Shown here: piece after piece, positions 18,371 through 28,783 of the stretch
Layout of the letters: each line of letters opens with the position of its first letter
Position numbering within the stretch: position 1 is the stretch's first letter
Source: Alphaproteobacteria bacterium
Lineage (GTDB): Bacteria > Pseudomonadota > Alphaproteobacteria > UBA6615
Direction of reading: 5' to 3'
Length of the DNA stretch: 64,000 nucleotides
NCBI GenBank assembly: GCA_021774445.1
Contig: JAJFJA010000047.1
Location: 101,526 to 165,525 of the forward strand
Notes under the pieces: model-generated
Databases searched by the model: none
Told to the model about the DNA's origin: nothing
The model's input: the letters and a program-made list of their open reading frames with translations, nothing else
Program-made: the position numbers and the translations under genes

Positions 18371-19549
18371 TTAGGCGCTTTCCATAATAACCGCGGTCGC
18401 TGCCGCAACGCCCGCCGCCAGATCGACTTCACGGCCAAGCTTCGAAAGAGCGCCGGCCAAAGCGGTAATCGCCACCACTGCATAGATCGGTTCGGCGACC
18501 GGTCCCATATGGCCGATGCGTAGCAGCTTGCCGGCGGTATCGCCGCGACCGCCGGAGATTACCGTACCGAAGACATCGCGCATGGTCGACCGGATCAGTG
18601 CGTCGTCCATCCCGTCGGGGACCTTGATCGTCGTCGCCGTCGGCGACGCGATCTCTTCCCGTGCCGCCCAAAGTTCCAGCCCCAGTGCTTTGACGCCGGC
18701 CCGGCAGGCGCGCGCCGTTAACGCGTGGCGCCGCCACACCGTCTCCGGCCCTTCTTCGAGATAGACGTCCAGCGCCGCGTCGAGGCCGTTGATCTCGGCG
18801 ATCGCCGGCGTGAACGGGAAGGGCGCATCCTTGCTCCAGGCGTCCTTCCAATCCGTCAGGCTCAGCACCGAGGCGCCCGGGCAATCCGGATTTGCTTCCA
18901 TATGTTCCCAAGCAGCTTCGCTGACCGCCATGACCGTCAGCCCCGGCGCGCCGCCCAGGCATTTTCCCGGCCCAGTGACGAACACATCCGCGTAACAATC
19001 GTCGGGATGAATATCCATGCCGGCGAAAGACGACACCGCATCGACCAGGAACAGGCTGCCATGGTCCCGCACCACCTTACCGATTTCATTTACCGGGTTC
19101 AGCGTCCCCGAGGGCGTGTCGTGATGCACCGCCGTGACGATGGCGATATCCGGCCGCGTCCGCAGCATTTGCGACACCTGCGCCGCCGAGATCGCCTCGT
19201 TGTACGGCACTTCGATTTCCAACAGTTCCTTGCAATAGCGCGCCGCCCAGTAGCCGTACCCCTTGCCATACACACCCGACGCCAGGTTCAGCACCACGTC
19301 GTCGCGCGAAATCAACGACGCCGCGGCGGCTTCCAAGCCGACCGCCGGTTCCGCGTGCACAATCAACGCCGGTTCTTCGACCCGCAGCGCGGTCGCGCAT
19401 TTGCGCGCCACGTCTTCATACACCGACTGGAAATAGGGATCGAAATCATAGTGGATCGGCCGCGCCATCGCCCGGCTGATCCGCGGGTAAGCCTGCACAG
19501 GACCGGCCGTCAACGTAATGACGGGTTCTTTGACTCGACCATCGGCCAT
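18371..19549 (-). CDS. Class V aminotransferase fold, pyridoxamine-pyruvate aminotransferase-like
   Basis: PVITLTAGPVQAYP, GLEAAAASLISRDDVVLNLASGVYGKGYGYWA, HHDTPSGTLNPV, VTGPGKCLGGAPGLT (Lys), GHMGPVAEPIYAVVAITAL; close to remembered PPAT (Mlr6806). Confidence 0.82.
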   Translation of the reverse strand: MADGRVKEPVITLTAGPVQAYPRISRAMARPIHYDFDPYFQSVYEDVARKCATALRVEEPALIVHAEPAVGLEAAAASLISRDDVVLNLASGVYGKGYGYWAARYCKELLEIEVPYNEAISAAQVSQMLRTRPDIAIVTAVHHDTPSGTLNPVNEIGKVVRDHGSLFLVDAVSSFAGMDIHPDDCYADVFVTGPGKCLGGAPGLTVMAVSEAAWEHMEANPDCPGASVLSLTDWKDAWSKDAPFPFTPAIAEINGLDAALDVYLEEGPETVWRRHALTARACRAGVKALGLELWAAREEIASPTATTIKVPDGMDDALIRSTMRDVFGTVISGGRGDTAGKLLRIGHMGPVAEPIYAVVAITALAGALSKLGREVDLAAGVAAATAVIMESA

Positions 19550-19627
19550 GTAAGTAACCTCCCTCAAATCCGGAAGTTTATGATAGCTTGGCGCTAAGTG
19601 ATCGACGAGTGATTATTGTAATGCCGA

Positions 19628-19640
19628 AACCAAATTGGTT
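19628..19640. promoter_or_regulatory. Inverted repeat aacca-aat-tggtt in divergent intergenic region
   Basis: aaccaaattggtt between the PPAT-like (-) and GMC (+) genes, just upstream of the GMC ATG. Confidence 0.35.
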
Positions 19641-19655
19641 ACGTCGCAAAGTAAA

Positions 19656-21215
19656 ATGAACGGCCAGATCTTTGATTTCATAGTGGTCGGCGCCGGCAGT
19701 GCTGGCTGCGTCCTTGCGGCGCGTTTATCGCAAGATCCGTCGGTTCAGGTTGCCCTGATCGAGGCCGGCGGCCAACCGAATGACCCTGCGATCGCTGACC
19801 CGGCCGCGTGGCCGGCCCTGCAAGGCAGTGAAATCGACTGGCGGTTCGAGACCGCTCCACAACCACGTTGTGCCGGCCGCGTGCATCAATGGCCGCGCGG
19901 TAAGGCCGTCGGCGGCTCCACATGTTTGCACGCCATGGCCCATGTCCGCGGTCATCCGAGTGATTTCGATAGCTGGGCCGCGCAGGGTTGTACCGGCTGG
20001 GGCTACCGCGACCTGCTGCCCTATTTCATTCGTTCCGAAAACTCCGATCGCGGTGCCTCGGCTTATCACGGCACCACGGGCCCGCTGCACCTCGTCGCGC
20101 CGACCCGCCCGCACCCGATTACCTTGGCCTACATGGCGGCTGGGGAGGCGCACGGCATTGCCCCCACTGACGACCATAACGGGCCGCGCCTTTCCGGCCC
20201 CACGTTGAATACACTGAACCTAAAAGACGGCCGCCGCCAAACCGCCGCCGAGGCCTATTTGATACCGGCCCTGGGCCGCGACAATCTGCAGCTCTTCGAC
20301 CGGGGTCTTGTGCGCCAACTCGCCATCGAGCGCGGGCGCTGCCGCTCGGTCACACTGCGACGCGACGGCGAAATCGTCAGCCTGCGGGCGGAACGCGGTG
20401 TCATTCTGGCGGCCGGTGCCATCGGCTCACCCACGATTCTACTTCGCTCCGGGATCGGGCCTGCGGCCGACTTGGCCGCGCTCGACGTGGCGGTCGCGGT
20501 AGACCTGCCTGGGGTTGGCGCCAACCTGCACGACCATCTGCTGGCCGGCGGCAATCTCTACCGTTCGAAACGCCCGGTACCGCCGTCCCATTATCAGCAC
20601 TCGGAATCGCTGATGTATGTTGACCGGCCAGGCGGCGCGGCGGCACCCGAACTCGTACTCGCTTGCGTGGTAGCACCCGTCGTCACCGAGGCCTTTGTCG
20701 CACCGGACCCGGGCAGTGCCTACACCTTGATGTATGGCTTTACCCATCCGAAGAGTCGGGGCTCGCTTCGGCTTCGGTCCACCGATCCCGATCACCCGCC
20801 GATTATCGATCCCAACTATCTGTCCCATCCTGACGACCGGGTGGTCTATCTCGAAGCCCTCGATCTGGCCCAGGCAGTCGGCGCCAGCCCCGCCCTCGAT
20901 GACTGGCGCGCCGAGGAGCTGCTGCCGGGACCGGATGTCCGCAGCCCCGAGCAACGATGGTCTTTCGTCGAGCGTGCCGCCTATACCCACCATCACCCGG
21001 TCGGTACTTGTCGCATGGGCAATGACGAACGCGCCGTGGTCGGCCCCGACCTTACGGTTCACGGGATCGACGGTCTCTATGTCGCCGACGCCTCGGTCAT
21101 GCCTCAAATCACCACCGGGCCGGTCAACGCCGCCGTGGTTGCGATTGCCGAACGGGCCAGCGACCTGATCACCGGCCGCCAGCCTGCCGTCCCCGCCAGC
21201 CTACCGGTCATCTAA
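19656..21215 (+). CDS. GMC oxidoreductase, putative pyridoxine 4-oxidase (alternatively 4-pyridoxate dehydrogenase)
   Basis: FDFIVVGAGSAGCVLAARLS FAD motif; GMC signature RGKAVGGSTCLHAMAHVRGHP; HHHPVGTCRMG C-terminal active-site region; divergent from PPAT-like gene. Confidence 0.75.
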   Translation: MNGQIFDFIVVGAGSAGCVLAARLSQDPSVQVALIEAGGQPNDPAIADPAAWPALQGSEIDWRFETAPQPRCAGRVHQWPRGKAVGGSTCLHAMAHVRGHPSDFDSWAAQGCTGWGYRDLLPYFIRSENSDRGASAYHGTTGPLHLVAPTRPHPITLAYMAAGEAHGIAPTDDHNGPRLSGPTLNTLNLKDGRRQTAAEAYLIPALGRDNLQLFDRGLVRQLAIERGRCRSVTLRRDGEIVSLRAERGVILAAGAIGSPTILLRSGIGPAADLAALDVAVAVDLPGVGANLHDHLLAGGNLYRSKRPVPPSHYQHSESLMYVDRPGGAAAPELVLACVVAPVVTEAFVAPDPGSAYTLMYGFTHPKSRGSLRLRSTDPDHPPIIDPNYLSHPDDRVVYLEALDLAQAVGASPALDDWRAEELLPGPDVRSPEQRWSFVERAAYTHHHPVGTCRMGNDERAVVGPDLTVHGIDGLYVADASVMPQITTGPVNAAVVAIAERASDLITGRQPAVPASLPVI

Positions 21216-21232
21216 GGGCCATCATGATGTCG

Positions 21233-21778
21233 TCAGGTCGTGACCGGTCCCTCACCACTCCTTGCCAGCGGGCGTCCGCCATCCGCGAACGCCAAGATGG
21301 CAACGATTTCGTCCGGTCGCGGCCCGTCCGGCACCATGACGGTGATCGTGTCCAATTCGTTGAAGGACCAGATATTGTCTTTGTTGGACAGCGGTACGTC
21401 GATTGTCGCTCCCGCCGCCGCGACTTTCTTGGTCGATGGGATGATCGCCTCGCCGCCGCCCACCGCGTTGCGCATGGTCCTGCCGAGTTTCGGATGCAGC
21501 AGGGCAGCGGCATGCTCGAGCTCACCGCTGACGCCAACGATGGCCGACTTTCCGTAGCTCAGCGCCGGCCCGTCCAGCAGCGCCACCGCTTGCGCCGCCA
21601 GGCGCTCGCCGAGCGCCAAACCGATATCGAACAGCGGACTGACATCCGCTTGATAGCTTCCGGCAAGGGGGTTGGTGATAACAGCGATCGCCGCCACCCG
21701 CGAGATCGGCCGTGCTGCACGCTCGCCGGCATCGGCTTCGACGATTTCTTTAACGAACAATATCTTGCGAATATTCAT
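21233..21778 (-). CDS. Amino acid synthesis family protein (PF06684-type), function unknown
   Basis: MNIRKILFVKEIVEADAGERAARPISRVAAIAVITNPLAG...GKSAIVGVSGELEHAAALLHPKLG. Confidence 0.7.
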   Translation of the reverse strand: MNIRKILFVKEIVEADAGERAARPISRVAAIAVITNPLAGSYQADVSPLFDIGLALGERLAAQAVALLDGPALSYGKSAIVGVSGELEHAAALLHPKLGRTMRNAVGGGEAIIPSTKKVAAAGATIDVPLSNKDNIWSFNELDTITVMVPDGPRPDEIVAILAFADGGRPLARSGEGPVTT

Positions 21779-21845
21779 GTGCAACCTGCCCTGGCCCGTT
21801 ATTTTGCTTCCGACAGATCTTATACGTTGAGCCGACAACCATCAC

Positions 21846-22262
21846 ATGTTTAGCACCCGTACCCTTGCTGGTCTTTCAGCGCTTATCTTGCTGGCCGCCT
21901 GCACCGCGGCGACCCCGCAGCGCGCCCCCTTGGCGCTGGCTATCCGCAATACCGACCCCACCGAGCCCATGCGCTGCGTCATGGTTGTCGCGCATTTCGT
22001 CTCGGTGGATGTTCCTTTGGTGGCGCCCGGCGAGACTATCCGCCTGGATTTCAGCCGCGTCGTGGATACTGGATCACTCATTGTCGCGGCCGCCGATGGC
22101 CGCGACATGGAGGTCGAGAATCTGCTCTGCGGCAGTGACGATCGTTGGTCCGAAACCCGCGGCGATCTGCCGTTACTCCCTTTGCGCGCTGCGACCACTA
22201 GCCGGCTGGAGGCCGCCTGTCGGCTGGTCCCGCGCCTGGGTTGTACGATCAATGCGCCTTGA
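21846..22262 (+). CDS. Small putative lipoprotein
   Basis: Lipobox LILLAAC near the N-terminus; no family recognised. Confidence 0.6.
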   Translation: MFSTRTLAGLSALILLAACTAATPQRAPLALAIRNTDPTEPMRCVMVVAHFVSVDVPLVAPGETIRLDFSRVVDTGSLIVAAADGRDMEVENLLCGSDDRWSETRGDLPLLPLRAATTSRLEAACRLVPRLGCTINAP

Positions 22263-22351
22263 GCAAGGCTTCTCCGGCCGGTGGTTCTCGGGCATACTCC
22301 GCCACTTGGCGGTCTGCCCACTGGGATCGCGCCGGTTTGGAGAGAGACAGC

Positions 22352-23413
<1,062 letters not shown>

Positions 23414-23422
23414 ACCGCTCCG

Positions 23423-23548
23423 TTATTTCGCGGCCCACAGCATGCCGCGTTTGAAAATCGCAGCCGCGTTCGCATTGTCGAACGCCGCGGCCGTGTGGCC
23501 CAGGACGCTGTAAAACACGCGCCTGTCTCGGGTGTCATGACGCCGGCG
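23423..23548 (-). pseudogene. C-terminal remnant of a ThuA-like protein
   Basis: Reverse-strand frame reads RHDTRDRRVFYSVLGHTAAAFDNANAAAIFKRGMLWAAK-stop, matching the ThuA C-terminal pattern, with no N-terminal part upstream. Confidence 0.65.
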
Positions 23549-23719
23549 TCGGCTTGACACCAATAAGATCTGGTCCTTAGACTATTACGATCCAATCTGC
23601 GGGAACTTGATCCAACATATTGGAAAGACATGTGATTACGACAGCCCAGTCCGACCACCCGAACGCATTCCTGCAGAGTGCGTTTGCATACGGCCCCCCA
23701 TAAACAGAGAGGATCGGTA

Positions 23720-24106
23720 ATGGCATTGCGGCGATTTGGTGCGGGTGAAACGGGGGCCGGCGGCCAGGGATTGCCCTTTGCCCGTGCGGTCGAGGCCGAT
23801 GGCTGGCTCTACGTGTCCGGCCAGGTCGCGATGGTGGATGGTGAGGTCATTGACGGTGGCATCGTTGCTCAGAGCCACAAGGCCATTCAGAATATGATCG
23901 CCATCCTCAGGGAAGCCGGCTATGGCCGCGAGGACATCGTCAGGATCGGCGTCTGGCTTGATGACCCGCGTGATTTCTGGACCTTCAACAAGGTCTATGC
24001 TGAGTATTTCAGCGCCAACCCCCCGGCGCGAGCCTGTGTCCAAGCGACGATGATGGTCGAATGCAAGATAGAGATTGACTGCGTCGCCTATCGGCCTCCG
24101 GCTTAG
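23720..24106 (+). CDS. RidA family protein (second copy)
   Basis: GLPFARAVEADGWLYVSGQVAMVDGEV...AILREAGYGREDIVRIGVWLDDPRDFWTFNKVYAEYF. Confidence 0.88.
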   Translation: MALRRFGAGETGAGGQGLPFARAVEADGWLYVSGQVAMVDGEVIDGGIVAQSHKAIQNMIAILREAGYGREDIVRIGVWLDDPRDFWTFNKVYAEYFSANPPARACVQATMMVECKIEIDCVAYRPPA

Positions 24107-24118
24107 ATCGGCGCCGGC

Positions 24119-24904
24119 ATGTCTGACGATAAGACAACCCGTCGGGCCCGCGGCATCGAGCGGTCGTTCCATATTCTCGACTATTTGCACCAGCGCAAGT
24201 GCCCGCTGCGGCCCAACGAGATCGCGGCCGGAATTGGAGCGCCGAAATCCACGGTCTACGACATCGTAAATTTGCTGCTGGAACAGGGCATCGTCGAGTA
24301 TGCCGGCGGCGATGGCCGCATTTTCTTCGGCCGCAAGCTCTACTTCTTCGGCCTGTCATACCTCAAGCGATTCGACCTGGCCCGTGAGGCAGAGAGCTAT
24401 CTGCAACACCTTTCGGAGGTGACGCACGAGACTTCCCAGCTTTGCATGATCGACAAAGGCAAATATACCGTCGTCATGATGAAGGAAGGCATCCGGCCGT
24501 TTCGTATTAGTTCCGACGTCGGCGAGTCCGTCCCCATCCCCTGGACCGCGTCGGGTCGGCTGCTGTTGGCGCAACTAAGCGATCAAGAGATCCACGACGC
24601 CATTCCGAACCGGGACTTCGCACTCCCCAATGGGCAACTCGATCCCGCCGTTTTCATTGCCGAAATCCGTCAGGCGACAAAGGATCGGTTTTTCTCTTGC
24701 GACAGCGTCGTCGACAATTTTACCCACTGTTTCGCGGCCCCCGTCCGGGATCAGCATGGCAAGTTCATCGCCTGCCTCTGCCTCGTCGCGCCGCGCGGCG
24801 ATGCCACCGCCAACTATGAATCTTACAAGCAGACACTGAGCCGTTGCGCCGATCAACTATCTGCCAAACTCGCTGGCGAAACACTGGGATTTGCCGCTCA
24901 GTAA
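24119..24904 (+). CDS. IclR family transcriptional regulator
   Basis: IERSFHILDYLHQRKCPLRPNEIAAGIGAPKSTVYDIVNLL wHTH plus effector domain. Confidence 0.88.
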   Translation: MSDDKTTRRARGIERSFHILDYLHQRKCPLRPNEIAAGIGAPKSTVYDIVNLLLEQGIVEYAGGDGRIFFGRKLYFFGLSYLKRFDLAREAESYLQHLSEVTHETSQLCMIDKGKYTVVMMKEGIRPFRISSDVGESVPIPWTASGRLLLAQLSDQEIHDAIPNRDFALPNGQLDPAVFIAEIRQATKDRFFSCDSVVDNFTHCFAAPVRDQHGKFIACLCLVAPRGDATANYESYKQTLSRCADQLSAKLAGETLGFAAQ

Positions 24905-24970
24905 GGGCGGCCGGGATGTGGCGCATCTTGCCGCGCCGGGCGTCGAAACTCTCCCCAAGAAGGAAGTGCC

Positions 24971-25717
24971 ATGTCTGAGATCTTATTGGTCACCGGCGGC
25001 AGCCGCGGCATCGGTGCCGCTGTTGCCCGTTTGGCCGCCAAGCGCGGTTACGCCGTCGCGGTGAACTACCGCAGCGATGCCGCCAAGGCCGCCGCCCTCG
25101 TGGCCGAGATCGAAGCGGCCGACGGTCGAGCTATGCCGGTGCAGGCAGATGTTGCTGACGAGGCCGCCGTCGCCGGGATGTTCGCGGCGGTGGATGAGCG
25201 TCTTGGGCCGCTGACCGCGCTCGTCAACAGCGCCGGCGTGACCGGACCGACGACCCGCCTGGCCGATCTCGACGGCGCCGGCCTGCGCCGCGTCATGGAT
25301 GTCAATGTGATGGGGTCTTTCTATTGCGCCAAAGAGGCAGTGCGGCGCATGTCGACCCAGCTCGGCGGCGGTGGCGGGGCGATCGTCAACCTGACGTCGG
25401 CGGCCGTGACCCTCGGCGCCGCCGGCGAGCGCGTCCATTATGCTGCCTCCAAGGGCGCCATCGACGCCATGACCCTCGGCCTCGGCCGCGAACTCGGCGA
25501 CGACGGTATTCGGATCAACGCCGTGCGGCCCGGCTTGATCGATACCGACATGAATCACGCGCCCGAAGACCCCGATCGTCTAGCCCGCCTCGGCCCCAGC
25601 GTGCCCCTGCGGCGGGTTGGCAGTGCCGACGAGGTCGCTGAGGCCATAATCTGGCTATTGTCAGATGCGGCGTCTTATGTGACCGGCAGTGTGTTGACGG
25701 TTTCCGGCGGCCGCTAG
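24971..25717 (+). CDS. SDR family oxidoreductase
   Basis: LLVTGGSRGIGAAVARLAAKRG; YAASKGAID; LTVSGGR C-terminus. Confidence 0.9.
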   Translation: MSEILLVTGGSRGIGAAVARLAAKRGYAVAVNYRSDAAKAAALVAEIEAADGRAMPVQADVADEAAVAGMFAAVDERLGPLTALVNSAGVTGPTTRLADLDGAGLRRVMDVNVMGSFYCAKEAVRRMSTQLGGGGGAIVNLTSAAVTLGAAGERVHYAASKGAIDAMTLGLGRELGDDGIRINAVRPGLIDTDMNHAPEDPDRLARLGPSVPLRRVGSADEVAEAIIWLLSDAASYVTGSVLTVSGGR

Positions 25718-25729
25718 GCGGTTCAAGGC

Positions 25730-26135
25730 TGCCAGAACGTGCTTGTCGAAGCGCTCACCTACGCGGGGGCACGTGGGGTGGGGGAAGCCCGCCGGTTACG
25801 GCTGCAGGGCGTCGCCATGGACGAGCAAGGTCTGCTCCCGGCGCTTGTTGGCGGAGCATCTCGATGGCTACGATTTCCGGCCCAGCGCGACCGCCTTCCA
25901 TACCTGGTTGGAATTGCCGCCACCTTGGCGCGCCAATGATTTTGCCGCCCACGCCGAGCGCCGCGGCGTTGCGATAGTCCCGGCCGAGGCCTTTGTCGTC
26001 GGGCGTGCCACTGCGCCGCACGCGGTGCGCATTTGTCTGTGCGGTACCGCGACCCGCGCTGAATTGACCCGCGGTCTCGACATTCTGCGCGATCTGCTGG
26101 CAGAAGGTCCCGGCGCCCACACCTTGGTGGTCTGA
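25730..26135 (+). pseudogene. Frame-disrupted remnant of a MocR (GntR-aminotransferase) regulator
   Basis: One frame reads QNVLVEALTYAGARGVGEARRLRLQGVAMDEQGLLPALV; another continues LAEHLDGYDFRPSATAFHTWLELPPPWRANDFAAHAERRGVAIVPAEAFVV...AVRICLCG, the MocR fold-I C-terminus. Confidence 0.7.
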
Positions 26136-26214
26136 AGCGCGTCATCGCGGACCGGATCGCCACCCTGGCGACGACGACTTTAACAGTCCGTTGGTCGCCG
26201 GAATCAACCGGCCC

Positions 26215-27069
26215 TCAGCGACCTTGAATCTCTGAAATTGTTTGGTCGTCCTCGCCGAGCATGAAGACCCGGCGGTCGCCCGCGAGCCTTTCGCCACGCT
26301 CTTTCACCGCGTTGTCCGGCAGCTTGTGCAGCGGCGTGTAACCCGGGTGATGGTGTTCCTTGAAGGGGTCGTTGCGCGCCATGTTGTAGCAGCACAACAG
26401 CATGCTGCGCGGCTCGGCCGATTTGTTTTGCGCTGAGTGATGCAGCAGATTGCAGTGAAAGAATAGCGCGTCGCCCGGTGCCATCTCGCACTGCACCTTG
26501 TCCAGCGACTTCAGCGCCTCTTCGACCCGATCCGGATCCGCGGTGGTTTGGCCGCCGACCTGCCAATGATCGAGCCGGCCCATCTTGTGCGAGCCTGCCA
26601 GAATCTGCAGACAGCCATTTTCCACGGTGGCACGGTCGATGGCGATCATGACGCTTCCCATGTCCGGAAATAAGCAGCCATTTTGGTACCAGTAGCCGTA
26701 ATCCTGGTGCCAGTTCCAAGCGCCGCCGGTCGCCGGTGGCTTCATGGTCAGCTTGGAATGGTAGTGGTAGACCTCGCCGCCAAGCAGCGCCTCCATCCCG
26801 TCCACCACGCGATGACAACGCGCCACCGCACCGAAAACGTCTTCGCCCGGATGGTTCCACAGCGCCAATTCCGTCTTGCCGCCTTCACTGTCGAGCAGCG
26901 CAATGATGTTGTTGGTGATCGCTTCGTCCGCCTCAATACCACGCGCCAGGTAGCCGACTTCTTCGGTGTCGAACAGGCCCCGCTTGAAGACGAAGCCGTC
27001 CTCGACGAAGCGCGCGATTTCCGCTGGACCGATCATTCCTGTCGTGGCGGCCGTCCTATTGTCGGTCAT
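26215..27069 (-). CDS. Phytanoyl-CoA dioxygenase (PhyH) family protein
   Basis: WNWHQDYGYWYQNGCLFPDMGSVMIAIDRATVENGCLQILAGSHK (HxD) and GDALFFHCNLLHHSAQNKS (distal His). Confidence 0.9.
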   Translation of the reverse strand: MTDNRTAATTGMIGPAEIARFVEDGFVFKRGLFDTEEVGYLARGIEADEAITNNIIALLDSEGGKTELALWNHPGEDVFGAVARCHRVVDGMEALLGGEVYHYHSKLTMKPPATGGAWNWHQDYGYWYQNGCLFPDMGSVMIAIDRATVENGCLQILAGSHKMGRLDHWQVGGQTTADPDRVEEALKSLDKVQCEMAPGDALFFHCNLLHHSAQNKSAEPRSMLLCCYNMARNDPFKEHHHPGYTPLHKLPDNAVKERGERLAGDRRVFMLGEDDQTISEIQGR

Positions 27070-27168
27070 CAAGGGCACTCCATGCTAGCATATCGCCGAC
27101 GGCGCATCGCGTTTTGGGGGCAGCTTGCCTAGTGCAGTAACGCGCAGTAGGATAATTAGCTATATGAT

Positions 27169-27990
27169 ATGATGAATAAAAAGAAACACAACGGTATCGA
27201 CAGAATAGCGGGAACCACGCCGGCGCGGACCTATTCCCTGCGCAGCCTGCACGGCCAGGTCGCTCATGACATCGGCGTGCGCATTGTTCAGGGCGAAATC
27301 GCCGTTGGCGACGCGTTACCCAATGAGGAGACCTTCAGCGCCCAGCTCAATGTGTCGCGCACCGCCCTGCGCGAGGCGATCAAGGTGTTGGCCGCGAAGG
27401 GGCTTTTGCAGTCCCGGCCGAAAACCGGCACCAAGGTGCGGCCTCGCGCGGAATGGAACCTGCTCGACCCCGACGTCTTGGCCTGGCAGTTCTATGAGGC
27501 ACCGGACGAGGCAATCGTCGCCAACCTGTTTGAGATCCGCGAGATGCTCGAGCCATATGCGGCGGCGTTGGCGGCCCAGCGCCGCACGCCGGCGCACTTG
27601 GCGGTCTTGCGTCAGGCACTTGCCGATATGGCGGAAGCGGGTGAGGGGGAAACGACCGGGCCCGATCTACGGTTCCACCAAGGAATCCTCGACGCCACCG
27701 GCAATGAATTCCTCAGTGCGTTCGGCTCGCTGCTGGAATCGGCGCTTGCCGGATCTTTTCAGCTAAGCAGCTATAGTTTGAGTGTTTTCCGCACCTCTTT
27801 GCCCGGCCATGACAAGGTCCTGAAGGCCATTGCCGCCGGGGATGCGGAGGGCGCGCGCGGGGCCATGCGGGCCCTGTTGAACAGTTCTGCCGCCGATGTG
27901 CGCGTGGCACTGAAGGGCGGCGGAAAAGCCAAACGTAAGAGCCAGCGTGGACGAGCCAGCGGTAGGGAGGGGCGGCGTGGGTCAACCTGA
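27169..27990 (+). CDS. GntR/FadR family transcriptional regulator
   Basis: DALPNEETFSAQLNVSRTALREAIKVLAAKGLLQSRPKTGTKV; FCD domain. Confidence 0.9.
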   Translation: MMNKKKHNGIDRIAGTTPARTYSLRSLHGQVAHDIGVRIVQGEIAVGDALPNEETFSAQLNVSRTALREAIKVLAAKGLLQSRPKTGTKVRPRAEWNLLDPDVLAWQFYEAPDEAIVANLFEIREMLEPYAAALAAQRRTPAHLAVLRQALADMAEAGEGETTGPDLRFHQGILDATGNEFLSAFGSLLESALAGSFQLSSYSLSVFRTSLPGHDKVLKAIAAGDAEGARGAMRALLNSSAADVRVALKGGGKAKRKSQRGRASGREGRRGST

Positions 27991-28783
27991 CTTCCAGCAT
28001 GTCGTGCGTTTGGTCGACATCGAAAAGAGTTACGGCAACGTTCGCGCCCTCAGTGACATCAACTTCTCCGTCGGTCGCAATGAAATCGTCGGCTTGATCG
28101 GCGACAACGGCGCCGGGAAGTCGACGCTGATCAAGATCATGACCGGCGTCGACAAGCCGACGGCCGGAGAGCTCTATATCCGTGATCGCAAAGTCGATTG
28201 GAACGACTACTCGGTCGGCAAGGCCCATGAATTGCGGTTCGAAACCGTCTACCAGGAAAAATCGCTCGGTGAGAAGCAGCCGCTATGGCGCAATTTCTTC
28301 GTCGGCCGCCAGATCACTAATCGTCTCGGCTTCATCGACGTAAAGCGCCAAAAAGCGATAGCCGACGATATTCTGCTAAACCAAATCGGCTTCCGCGGTG
28401 CCGGCATCAATGCCGATAGTGCGGTCGCCCAATTATCCGGCGGCGAGCGTCAGGGGGTCGCCATCGGCCGTGCGATGCATTTCGACGCCGATCTGATTGT
28501 CCTCGACGAACCTACGGTGGCGCTGGCCATCAGCGAAGTGCGCAAGGTGTTGGATTTCGTGCGTGGTATCAAGGAGTCCGGGCGGGCTTGTGTCTATATT
28601 GAGCATAATCTGGCCCATGTGCATGAGCTAGCGGATCGCCTTGTGGTTCTCGATCGTGGCGCCATCGTCGCGGAAATCGGCCGTGGCGAGATGACGCTCA
28701 TCGAGTTGACTAACTTCCTGATCGAACTGCAGCAGCATCGGCCCGCTGATGCCGCTGCCAAGCGTGCGTCAACGCCGTCATGA
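27977..28783 (+). CDS. Sugar ABC transporter ATP-binding protein, single NBD (FrcA-like)
   Basis: [45 protein letters not shown] start overlapping the GntR gene assumed. Confidence 0.85.
   Translation: MGQPDFQHVVRLVDIEKSYGNVRALSDINFSVGRNEIVGLIGDNGAGKSTLIKIMTGVDKPTAGELYIRDRKVDWNDYSVGKAHELRFETVYQEKSLGEKQPLWRNFFVGRQITNRLGFIDVKRQKAIADDILLNQIGFRGAGINADSAVAQLSGGERQGVAIGRAMHFDADLIVLDEPTVALAISEVRKVLDFVRGIKESGRACVYIEHNLAHVHELADRLVVLDRGAIVAEIGRGEMTLIELTNFLIELQQHRPADAAAKRASTPS

Noticed and set aside
25739-26163. Treating 25743-26135 as an intact small protein gene
   Set aside because: The translation is the C-terminal part of a MocR-type fold with another part in a different frame; annotated as pseudogene.
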